NCBI GenBank assembly: GCA_002305685.1
Contig: DBQB01000027.1
Location: forward strand, 1 to 15,371
Direction of reading: 5' to 3'
Length of the DNA stretch: 15,371 bases
DNA from: Ruminococcaceae bacterium UBA1405
Lineage (GTDB): Bacteria; Bacillota; Clostridia; Oscillospirales; Ruminococcaceae
A program made the position numbers and the translations under genes. Below the pieces are notes generated by a model, which ran no database searches, was not told the origin of the DNA, and saw nothing but the letters and a program-made list of their open reading frames with translations. This document shows, one piece after another, positions 7,757-14,260 of this stretch (position 1 is its first letter; each line of letters begins with the position of its first letter).

Positions 7757-7788
7757 ATGACGTCCGCCGAAAGGCGGGCGTCATTTTT
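7757..7788 (+). terminator. terminator after valS
   Basis: ATGACGTCCGCC pairs over 12 bp (one G-T) with GGCGGGCGTCAT across a GAAA tetraloop, followed by TTTTTG. Confidence 0.92.
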
Positions 7789-7790
7789 GT

Positions 7791-7808
7791 TGGACGGGGT
7801 ACCGTCCA
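7791..7808. repeat. perfect 7-bp inverted repeat upstream of a promoter, possible operator
   Basis: TGGACGG and CCGTCCA flank the four bases GGTA. The dyad ends 4 bases before the -35 of the promoter at 7813. It has no T run and is distinct from the valS terminator, so an operator is more likely than a terminator. Confidence 0.45.
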
Positions 7809-7812
7809 ATGG

Positions 7813-7841
7813 TTGTGTTTCATGGCCTTTTATGGTATATA
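7813..7841 (+). promoter_or_regulatory. sigma-A promoter, extended -10
   Basis: TTGTGT (7813-7818) and TATATA (7836-7841) are exactly 17 bases apart, with TGG before the -10 as a TGn extension. It lies about 100 bases upstream of the gene at 7941 and probably drives that gene and perhaps folC. Confidence 0.72.
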
Positions 7842-7940
7842 TAGACTGATGTCTCGTTGTTGTTCTACCCAATCTTGAAGGAAATTGTGGACATATCTGG
7901 AGAAATAGAGTGTTTAGGCAGGAAAGGAGAGAAATTTTCC

Positions 7941-8759
7941 TTGGAACATCAGCAGCAACCTACTTTTTGGCAGAAGATGTCGGTTTTTATTTTAACCGGT
8001 GTGGTGTTGGTATCGATTCTGGTTTGTCAGTGGCTGTTTGGAATGTTATATCCCCAGGACAGCTATCGGGAATATTCCAACTGGCAGATTCAGGAGATGA
8101 CCACCGATCACTTTCTCACCGCTAAGGGGATCGATGAGCTGGCAGCGGTGATCGATCGAAAAGATACCAAAACCCTTTGGGTGGATCGGATCAACCGCCT
8201 TGCTTTTGACAGCGCGGGGCAGCTCACCACGGCAGATCTGGAGATTCTGGCGGTGGATGAGCAGCAGCAGGCGCTGCGGTTCCACTTTACGCTGACAAAA
8301 GAGGATGAGCAACAGGCAAAGCTGATCCGTCAACAGGGGTACATCACGGTGGAGGGTACCCAGCAGATGGTCCCATATGAGGTGCTGTATACTTTATGCA
8401 ACCATCCCATGGAGGAGCTGGCCAACCAGCTGCCCATCGCCAATCAGAGCACTTTTTGGATCATCGGTTTGGGGGAGGATCGGGAGAAAATCCCGCAGCA
8501 GGAGACAAGCATCCCCATCGCTGAGAATGACTGGCTGATACGCACCCAACCTTTGCGTTTGGAGCACACCGAGGGACGAACCGGTCAGCCCCAGGGAAAC
8601 ACCTGGTTTGTGCGCAGGGAAAACGGATGGTTTTCGGTGACCGATTGGAACCAGGTATCCCCCGATTTTGTGGCGCTGGACGTGGTGGTCTACAGCGGGC
8701 AAGAGGACGAGACGAGCGTATCCCTTGCGGATTACGGGACGCTGCTTTTGGAAAGCTAG
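7941..8759 (+). CDS. membrane-anchored protein of unknown function, between valS and folC
   Basis: The 272-residue product has a short cytoplasmic start, one transmembrane helix at about residues 13-34 (MSVFILTGVVLVSILVCQW), and a long acidic, Gln-rich body that would face outside. I see no catalytic motif and do not recognise a family. The start is taken as TTG at 7941 because AGGAAAGGAGAG lies 10 bases upstream. An ATG at 7857 in the same frame has no ribosome site and would place about 28 extra residues before the anchor. Its own promoter lies upstream and folC starts 227 bases downstream, so it may be expressed apart from valS. Whether it shares a transcript with folC is not clear. Confidence 0.75.
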   Translation: MEHQQQPTFWQKMSVFILTGVVLVSILVCQWLFGMLYPQDSYREYSNWQIQEMTTDHFLTAKGIDELAAVIDRKDTKTLWVDRINRLAFDSAGQLTTADLEILAVDEQQQALRFHFTLTKEDEQQAKLIRQQGYITVEGTQQMVPYEVLYTLCNHPMEELANQLPIANQSTFWIIGLGEDREKIPQQETSIPIAENDWLIRTQPLRLEHTEGRTGQPQGNTWFVRRENGWFSVTDWNQVSPDFVALDVVVYSGQEDETSVSLADYGTLLLES

Positions 8760-8986
8760 TCCGAGAGTGACCCCATCTAGGTTCAGAAACGGAAAAATTC
8801 GTTTTTTCAGCGCATCCCCAGCAGCCTCGTCCCTCTGAGAGGTTGGGGCGAAACGGTACAAGCACAGGATGAAAATTTCCACTTTATCCCGCACGAAACG
8901 ACCAACATGAGATACCATAAAAATTTCCATCCCTCCGTACCGGCAACCGATACGCTTGGAATGAAAACAGAAAGGCTGGGAGGAAA
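8760..8986 (+). other. folC upstream region, partly structured, no recognised riboswitch
   Basis: This 227-base gap holds a weak hairpin and T run (AACG to CGTT then TTTT, near 8788-8808). It also has a foldable stretch near 8815-8847 with CCTCTGAGAGG and flanking CCCCA/TTGGGG. I looked for the tetrahydrofolate riboswitch and a T-box because folC follows and saw neither. No confident promoter is visible. Confidence 0.4.
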
Positions 8987-10300
8987 ATGTCACAGACTCA
9001 GGAAATGAACTTTGAACAAACCGTAGATTATATCCTCAACATCCGGCATCGCAGCGACATCAAAGGCCTTGCCCGTATGCGGCGTTTTATGGCGCTTTTG
9101 GGCAATCCACAGGACCAGTTAAAGTATATCCACATCACCGGTACCAACGGAAAAGGTTCCACCACCGCCATGCTCAACAGCGTTCTCACCAAGGCCGGCT
9201 ACAAAGCGGGTATGTTTGTCTCCCCCTATGTGCTGGAATTCCGGGAGCGTATCCAGATCGGCGGGAAGATGATCCCCAAGGAGGATCTGGTACGCACGGT
9301 AGCCAAAATCAAACCGGTGATCGATCAGATGTATGCCGAGGGGGATGGACCGGTACAGTTTGAGGTGGTGACCGCCATCGGGTTTGTGTATTTTTGTGAG
9401 CAAAAATGCGATATCGTCTGCCTTGAGGTGGGGATCGGCGGAGAGCGGGACAGCACCAACATCATTCATGAGCCGTTGGCGGCAGTGTTTGCCAACATCG
9501 CCTTTGACCATACCAATATGTTGGGGAATACCTTGGAAGCCATCGCCACCCAAAAAGCCGGCATCATCAAGGGACACTGTGCTGTGATCGCGTATCCTCA
9601 GATGGATCCGGAAGCGCTGGGAGCCATTATGGAAAAGTGCGCCGTTTGCGGTGCAACACTGATTCAGGGCAACCGCCGTGGGGCGCAGGTGCTTTCCCGC
9701 AGCGTTATGGGCACCCGTTTTTCCTACGACGGACTGGAAATTGATCTCCCACTGTTGGGGGAGCATCAGGTGTGCAACGCCATCAATGTGGTGGAAACTG
9801 CAAAAGCGCTGCGCACCAAGGGCTTTGCCATCACCGATGACCATATTCTGGAGGGAATTCGGGATACCCGTTTTCCCGCCAGGGCCGAGGTGCTGGGGCA
9901 AAATCCGCTGGTAATCCTGGATGGAGCCCATAACGACAACGGAGCAGCGGCGCTGGAGGATGTCATTGCACTGGCGGTAACCCGGCAGGATGGTACCAAA
10001 CGTCCTTTGGCGGTGATTATGGGGATGATGCGGGATAAGGATTATACCAAAGCAGTCGCCCGGATTGCCTCCCATGCAGATTACTTTATCGCTGTGACCC
10101 CCAGTTTGGAGTATCGGGCGCTTGCCAAGGAAGAACTGGTTTTGTCGGCACAGCCGTATTGTGCTCATACGGAATTGGGAGACGGATTTCGCAGCGCATA
10201 CGAGCGGGCAGTGTCGTTGGTGGGAGAACAGGGTGTGGTGGTAATTTGCGGTTCCCTGTATCTTGCCACCGATATGCGCAGCGCTATTTTGGGCGGATAA
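8987..10300 (+). CDS. folC: bifunctional folylpolyglutamate synthase / dihydrofolate synthase
   Basis: FolC joins glutamate to dihydropteroate and then extends the gamma-glutamyl chain of folates, using ATP in the cytoplasm. The 437-residue protein matches the usual length. The nucleotide loop TGTNGKGST is at residues 51-59. LEVGIGGERDSTN carries the conserved metal and substrate region; the family usually has GGRLDATN, so the ERDST spelling is a mild variant. Then come AFDHTNMLG with QKAGIIK, and ILDGAHNDNG in the C-terminal Mur-ligase-like domain. The ATG at 8987 has GGGAGG only 3 bases upstream, which is close; the next in-frame ATG, at 9005, is too far from it. Association with valS is common in Firmicutes, here with an extra gene between. 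A strong terminator follows. Confidence 0.96.
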   Translation: MSQTQEMNFEQTVDYILNIRHRSDIKGLARMRRFMALLGNPQDQLKYIHITGTNGKGSTTAMLNSVLTKAGYKAGMFVSPYVLEFRERIQIGGKMIPKEDLVRTVAKIKPVIDQMYAEGDGPVQFEVVTAIGFVYFCEQKCDIVCLEVGIGGERDSTNIIHEPLAAVFANIAFDHTNMLGNTLEAIATQKAGIIKGHCAVIAYPQMDPEALGAIMEKCAVCGATLIQGNRRGAQVLSRSVMGTRFSYDGLEIDLPLLGEHQVCNAINVVETAKALRTKGFAITDDHILEGIRDTRFPARAEVLGQNPLVILDGAHNDNGAAALEDVIALAVTRQDGTKRPLAVIMGMMRDKDYTKAVARIASHADYFIAVTPSLEYRALAKEELVLSAQPYCAHTELGDGFRSAYERAVSLVGEQGVVVICGSLYLATDMRSAILGG

Positions 10301-10381
10301 CCCATCTTTCGAGTCCAAATTGCCCCAATCCCCTCAAACAGACGAGATTCGGCGGCGGTATTCATGCCGCGTTTTTGAGAA

Positions 10382-10416
10382 AAACCTCTATCCTTATGGA
10401 TAGAGGTTTTTTATTT
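10382..10416 (+). terminator. terminator after folC
   Basis: AAACCTCTATCC pairs perfectly over 12 bp with GGATAGAGGTTT across TTAT, followed by TTTATTTT. It separates folC from the sporulation operon. Confidence 0.95.
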
Positions 10417-10423
10417 TAATCAG

Positions 10424-10454
10424 AGGACAAGATATTATTTCTTGCGTGGAAGAT
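10424..10454 (+). promoter_or_regulatory. spoIIAA: candidate sigma-H promoter of spoIIAA
   Basis: AGGACAA (10424-10430) resembles the sigma-H -35 (AGGAWWW). GTGGAAGAT (10446-10454) resembles its -10 (RNNGAATWW) with one mismatch in the core; the spacer is 15 bases. In Bacillus subtilis the spoIIA operon is read by sigma H. No good sigma-A promoter and no clear Spo0A box are visible between the folC terminator and the gene. Confidence 0.35.
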
Positions 10455-10494
10455 GATATAAAATTGCGCCTAAACGGTGTAAGGAGGAATCAAA

Positions 10495-10914
10495 ATGTCG
10501 TTGCGTATTGTGACGCAAGGGGAAGAGGTTACCGCCTTTTTGAGCGGGGAGATCGATCATCATACCGCTAAGGGGATGCGGGAGGAAATTGACGGCTGTG
10601 CCGTTCGGCAGAAGCCCCTGAAGCTGGTGCTGGATTTCCGGGAAGTAAGCTTTATGGACAGCTCAGGGATCGGACTGGTGATGGGACGTTATCGTCTGAT
10701 GCAGGAGCTGGGAGGAGAACTACGGGTTACCGGTGTGCCCTCCCATATCAAAAAGGTAATGCGGCTCTCAGGTTTGGATAAATTGGCGGTGATGGAGGAA
10801 TCCAGACCCCGTAAAACCACAACCCCGCCACCGCACAGACAACCATCGGAAGAGGTTCAAGAGGCACTAAAAGAGGAACAGCCATCCGATTCCATGGCGC
10901 TGTCCAAGGAGTAG
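10495..10914 (+). CDS. spoIIAA: anti-sigma F factor antagonist SpoIIAA, with C-terminal extension
   Basis: SpoIIAA frees sigma F in the forespore by binding SpoIIAB when it is unphosphorylated. The STAS domain spans residues 1 to about 101. The phosphorylation loop is FMDSSGIG at 53-60; by homology the phosphorylated serine is the second Ser (57). RVTGVPSHIKKVMRLSGL is the typical C-terminal part. The protein has 139 residues, against about 117 in B. subtilis. The extra tail (about 103-139) is rich in Pro, Arg, Glu and Ser (RPRKTTTPPPHRQP, then SEEVQEALKEEQ) and does not belong to the STAS fold. AAGGAGG at 10481-10487 supports the start. The next gene begins 74 bases on, wider than the usual tight or overlapping join. 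Confidence 0.93.
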   Translation: MSLRIVTQGEEVTAFLSGEIDHHTAKGMREEIDGCAVRQKPLKLVLDFREVSFMDSSGIGLVMGRYRLMQELGGELRVTGVPSHIKKVMRLSGLDKLAVMEESRPRKTTTPPPHRQPSEEVQEALKEEQPSDSMALSKE

Positions 10915-10988
10915 AGGAGCAAGCGCTAGGTTCCAGACACGCTTTGGAAACCTCAATGACAACAAAAGGACAAAAGAGGGATTTTGAC

Positions 10989-11438
10989 ATGAAATATCAA
11001 AACGAGATGAAACTGCGTTTTCCCAGCCGGTCCGCCAACGAGGCGTTTGCGCGCACGGCGGTCTCGGCTTTTTTGGCTCAGCTGGACCCGACTGTGGAGG
11101 AAATCTCGGATATCCGCACCGCAGTTTCAGAAGCGGTGACCAACAGCATTGTACATGGATACCCCGATTGTGTGGGGATGATTACGGTGGAAGCAGCCAT
11201 TGGGGAGAACGGCTGGGTGGTGATTCGGGTGAAGGACAAGGGAAAAGGAATTCCTGATATCGCCAAGGCGATGGAGCCCATGTATACCACCTGCACAACC
11301 GGGGAGCGGGCAGGGCTGGGTTTTGCCGTGATGGAATCCTTCACCGACCGGCTGAAGGTTCGCTCCACGGTGGGAAAGGGTACCACCGTTATCATGGAAA
11401 AACGGATTGCCCTGCGGGATGCGCAGAAAGATCAGTAA
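10989..11438 (+). CDS. spoIIAB: anti-sigma F factor, serine kinase SpoIIAB
   Basis: SpoIIAB holds sigma F inactive and phosphorylates SpoIIAA with ATP; it belongs to the GHKL ATPase fold. The 149 residues match the family length. The N box is EAVTNSIVHGY, the G1 box VKDKGKGIPDI and the G2 box GERAGLGFAVMESF, all in the right order. The start at 10989 is chosen over a TTG at 10944 because AAGAGGG sits 8 bases upstream and the N-terminus MKYQNEMKLRFPSRS matches the family. It is followed 25 bases later by sigF, so the three genes form the spoIIA operon. Confidence 0.96.
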   Translation: MKYQNEMKLRFPSRSANEAFARTAVSAFLAQLDPTVEEISDIRTAVSEAVTNSIVHGYPDCVGMITVEAAIGENGWVVIRVKDKGKGIPDIAKAMEPMYTTCTTGERAGLGFAVMESFTDRLKVRSTVGKGTTVIMEKRIALRDAQKDQ

Positions 11439-11463
11439 CCGATGGAATTTTTTTGGAGAGGAA

Positions 11464-12228
11464 ATGGTCAAGGAGATGGAATGTCTGTCACTGAGACAAC
11501 CGGAGATGGATCGTCTTGAGCAGACCGATTGTCAGCAGCAAACCTGCCCAAAAGAGGAGATGCCCTGTGCGCGGGAGGAGATGATCCAAAAGAATATGGG
11601 ATTGGTCCATGCCTGTGCCCATCGGTTTCAGGGACGGGGGATTGAGTATGAAGATCTGTTCCAGGCAGGTTGTATGGGCCTGATCAAAGCCACCGATGCC
11701 TTTGACTGGAGTCGTGGGGTTCGGTTTTCCACCTATGCGGTTCCCGTAATTTTGGGGGAGATGCGCCGGTTGTTTCGGGACGGCGGCACGGTGAAGGTCA
11801 GTCGTACTTTAAAAGAACTCTCTATCCGTGTGATGCGGGAGCGGGAGCGGTACTATGCCCAAAACGGCAAAGAAGCGACGGTACATCAGCTGGCGGAGCG
11901 TATGGGGGAGACGGTGGAGGATATTGTGGAGGCTATCGGCGCAGCAGCCCCGGCCATGTCGCTGACCGGCAGCGACGAGGAGGACGGACAGAGCAGCCAG
12001 ATCGATATCCCGGTGGAATCCCAGGAAGAACGGATTACCGATCTGTTGGCGCTTCGGGAAGTGATGGGAAGCCTTTCCCCCAAAGACCGAAGTTTGATTG
12101 TCTGCCGTTACTTTCAGGGGAAAACCCAAAATGAGACTGCAAAACTGCTGGGAATGACACAGGTACAGGTATCCCGCAGGGAAAAAAAGATTTTACAGAG
12201 CCTTCGGCGGGGGCTGGAAGGCGGATGA
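11464..12228 (+). CDS. sigF: RNA polymerase sigma factor SigF (SpoIIAC)
   Basis: Sigma F is the first forespore-specific sigma factor, released from SpoIIAB after septation. The 254-residue protein has region 2 (EDLFQAGCMGLIKATDAFD and GVRFSTYAVPVILGEM) and the family signature DGGTVKVSRTLKEL. Region 4 has the helix-turn-helix QNETAKLLGMTQVQVSR. Length matches B. subtilis SigF (about 255). Position behind spoIIAA and spoIIAB separates it from SigG, which is similar in sequence. The start is uncertain: GGAGAGG at 11455-11461 is only 2 bases from the ATG at 11464 and 14 from the in-frame ATG at 11476. The frame extends back into spoIIAB, so upstream coupling is possible. I see no strong terminator after the stop. 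Confidence 0.95.
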   Translation: MVKEMECLSLRQPEMDRLEQTDCQQQTCPKEEMPCAREEMIQKNMGLVHACAHRFQGRGIEYEDLFQAGCMGLIKATDAFDWSRGVRFSTYAVPVILGEMRRLFRDGGTVKVSRTLKELSIRVMRERERYYAQNGKEATVHQLAERMGETVEDIVEAIGAAAPAMSLTGSDEEDGQSSQIDIPVESQEERITDLLALREVMGSLSPKDRSLIVCRYFQGKTQNETAKLLGMTQVQVSRREKKILQSLRRGLEGG

Positions 12229-12280
12229 AATATTTTGCCGGACACTGGAATTTTATGATGAGAAATGTACCAAATTCTCC

Positions 12281-12309
12281 TTGATACATGGGAGTAAAAC
12301 TGGTATTAT
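12281..12309 (+). promoter_or_regulatory. sigma-A promoter of the fucosidase gene
   Basis: TTGATA (12281-12286) and TATTAT (12304-12309) are 17 bases apart, 53 bases after the sigF stop. Initiation near 12316 gives a leader of about 42 bases. Confidence 0.8.
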
Positions 12310-12357
12310 GTCCCTGTAAGCCGTTGTCACGGTAAAAATAGAAAAGGGGTTGAGAAA

Positions 12358-13668
12358 GTGTCCGAGCGTTTGTTTGACCGCGCTGCATATGAAAAGCGGG
12401 TATCCTGGTTTGTAAAAGAACGGTTTGGTATGTTCATCCATTGGGGCTTGTATGCCATCCCGGCAAGAGGGGAATGGGTACGCAGCCATGAACGGATTTC
12501 GGTAGAGGAATATGAGCCGTTTTTCCGGGAATTTAATCCGGTGGATTACGATCCGAAAAAATGGGCCAGAGCCGCCAAACAGGCCGGTATGAAATATGCG
12601 GTGCTCACCGCAAAGCATCATGACGGGTTCTGCCTTTTCGACAGTCAGCTCACCGATTATAAATCCACCAACACCCCCTGTGGCCGGGATCTGGTGCGGG
12701 AATATCTGGACGCTTTCCGCGCGGCGGGAATCCGGGTTGGCCTTTATTACTCTCTGCTGGATTGGCACCATCCCGATTATCCCCACTTTGGAGACGCCAA
12801 TCACCCCATGCGGGAAAACGAAGCCTATCGAGGAATGGAGCATCATTTTGAACGGTATCTGGATTATCTTCACGGCCAGGTGAAGGAGCTGTGTACCAAT
12901 TATGGAAAGATCGATCTGTTCTGGTTCGATTTTTCCTATGACCAGATGACCGGAGAAACCTGGCGGGCCTCCCAGCTGGTGGACATGATCCGTCAATACC
13001 AGCCGGATGTGATTTTGGACAACCGTCTGGAAGCTGGCGGTTCCTCCTTTGGCTCCCTGGTCAGCGGAAACCCATCCCCCTATTCCGGCGATTTTGTCAG
13101 CCCGGAGCAGATTATCCCACCGGAAGGGATTTTGGACGTCAACGGAAAGCGTGTGGTATGGGAATCCTGTATCACCATGAATGGACACTGGGGTTACTGT
13201 GCGTCGGATCACTTCTTCAAACCGGCGGACATGATGATTAAAAAGCTGGTGGAATGCGTCAGCAAAGGCGGAAATCTGCTGCTCAACGTAGGTCCGGACG
13301 CCAAGGGTAATATTCCTAAAGAATCGCTGGACATTCTACATAAAATCGGCGAATGGATGGAGCGCAACAGCGAGAGCATCTATGGATGCGGTTATGGCGA
13401 GATTGCAAAGCCCGATTACGGCCGTATCACCCGTAATGGAAAGAAGCTCTACTACCATGTGATGGAGCCGCAGATCGGTTATGTGCCGCTGACCGGAATT
13501 TCCGCCGAACAGGTGGATCATATCCGTTTGCTGGCGGACGGTTCCGAGTTGCAGATCATCAAAAACTGGATTACCAACAACTATCAGGATGTGGTGTTTG
13601 TCTCCTTGGGGGAGGACCCCCGTCTGCCGGACCCGGTGGATACCGTCATTGAGGTGACGCTGAAATAA
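12358..13668 (+). CDS. alpha-L-fucosidase, glycoside hydrolase family 29
   Basis: GH29 enzymes release terminal alpha-L-fucose by a retaining mechanism. The 436-residue protein carries the family landmarks: MFIHWG at residues 25-30, AKHHDGF at 85-91, and GLYYSLLDWH. Asp191 in DLFWFDF is the likely nucleophile, and GGNLLLNVGPDAKGN is a conserved late motif. No signal peptide is visible, so it should act inside the cell on imported fucosylated oligosaccharides, as in gut bacteria using mucin or milk glycans; that habitat is inference. The start is GTG at 12358 with AAGGGG 8 bases upstream. It stands alone with its own promoter and terminator. No transporter or fucose pathway gene is adjacent. 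The acid/base residue could not be assigned by eye. Confidence 0.93.
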   Translation: MSERLFDRAAYEKRVSWFVKERFGMFIHWGLYAIPARGEWVRSHERISVEEYEPFFREFNPVDYDPKKWARAAKQAGMKYAVLTAKHHDGFCLFDSQLTDYKSTNTPCGRDLVREYLDAFRAAGIRVGLYYSLLDWHHPDYPHFGDANHPMRENEAYRGMEHHFERYLDYLHGQVKELCTNYGKIDLFWFDFSYDQMTGETWRASQLVDMIRQYQPDVILDNRLEAGGSSFGSLVSGNPSPYSGDFVSPEQIIPPEGILDVNGKRVVWESCITMNGHWGYCASDHFFKPADMMIKKLVECVSKGGNLLLNVGPDAKGNIPKESLDILHKIGEWMERNSESIYGCGYGEIAKPDYGRITRNGKKLYYHVMEPQIGYVPLTGISAEQVDHIRLLADGSELQIIKNWITNNYQDVVFVSLGEDPRLPDPVDTVIEVTLK

Positions 13669-13678
13669 CTGGATTTGA

Positions 13679-13724
13679 AGCTGCGGCTTTGTTTTTTAAG
13701 AAGCAGGGCCGCAGCTCTTTGGCT
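13679..13724 (+). terminator. probable terminator after the fucosidase gene
   Basis: AGCTGCGGC pairs perfectly over 9 bp with GCCGCAGCT, but the loop is 20 bases and the tail CTTTGGCTCTTT is only partly T. Confidence 0.6.
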
Positions 13725-13809
13725 CTTTGCATTTGTTGTGCTTTTTTGAACCGCAGGATGGAACCGATTGGGTTCATTGCTGTTGGGTATTGGGTATAAG
13801 GAGGAAAAA

Positions 13810-14185
13810 ATGAAGCGGGAGCTGGGAATGGCTCGCTGTGGTTTGGCGTGCTGTTTGTTCAGAAAATACGGCGTGTTCCGGATGCAATTCAGGAGAATGT
13901 CCCGATTGGGAGCACTGTGTCAACCGCAAATGCTCGATGTCCAAAGGGCTGGAACATTGTTATGCCTGTGAGGTGCAAGAGTGTAGAAAAGGGATGCTTG
14001 GAAAAATAAAGCCGTATGCCTTTACCGAGTTTGCCAGAAGGTACACAGAAGATTTTCTTTTGGACTGTCTATCCCGAAACAAGAAAATGGGTATCGTCTA
14101 TCATCGGGAAGGTATTTTGGGGGACTACGATGATTTTGACGATGTGGAAGAGCTCATCCAGTACATCAAAGAAGGAAAAAGATGA
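13810..14185 (+). pseudogene. cysteine-rich DUF3795-like gene with a 2-nt frameshift
   Basis: The ATG at 13810 has an ideal ribosome site (AAGGAGG, about 13798-13804). It reads MKRELGMARCGLACCL and then loses sense. The +1 frame takes over at once with CSENTACSGCNSGECPDW, CVNRKCSM, HCYACEVQEC and a C-terminal EFARRYTEDF...YIKEGKR. Joining the two gives CGLACCLCSENTACSGC, the cysteine pattern of DUF3795 proteins. The frames overlap at TTGT (13855-13858), consistent with loss of one TG from an original TTGTGT. The intact protein would be about 125 residues with roughly a dozen cysteines, perhaps binding metal or a cluster; function is unknown. Without its start the open frame (from a GTG at 13838) would lack the first cysteines and a ribosome site. 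A real deletion and a sequencing error look the same here. Confidence 0.7.
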
Positions 14186-14220
14186 TTTCTCCTTTACCAA
14201 TGGATACTGGGAGAAAACAA

Positions 14221-14255
14221 AAGGCCGCAGCGTGTTTTCATCACGCTGCGGCCTT
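14221..14255 (-). terminator. terminator of metA, between convergent genes
   Basis: A perfect 14-bp stem (AAGGCCGCAGCGTG with CACGCTGCGGCCTT) lies between the two stops. On the minus strand it is followed by TTTTGTTTTC. On the plus strand the tail is only CCTTTCCC, so it mainly serves metA. Confidence 0.92.
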
Positions 14256-14260
14256 TCCCA

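Noticed and set aside
8760..8986. Tetrahydrofolate riboswitch ahead of folC
   Set aside because: I looked for its conserved core and pseudoknot pattern and did not find it.
8394..8993. Minus-strand frame spanning the folC upstream gap
   Set aside because: Mostly antisense to the 7941 gene, with no ribosome site; not a gene filling the gap.
9119..10318. 399-residue minus-strand frame opposite folC
   Set aside because: A shadow of folC: no ribosome site, His/Gln-rich composition typical of antisense translation.
12253..13212. 319-residue minus-strand frame opposite the fucosidase
   Set aside because: It covers the GH29 catalytic region on the other strand and shows no family features.
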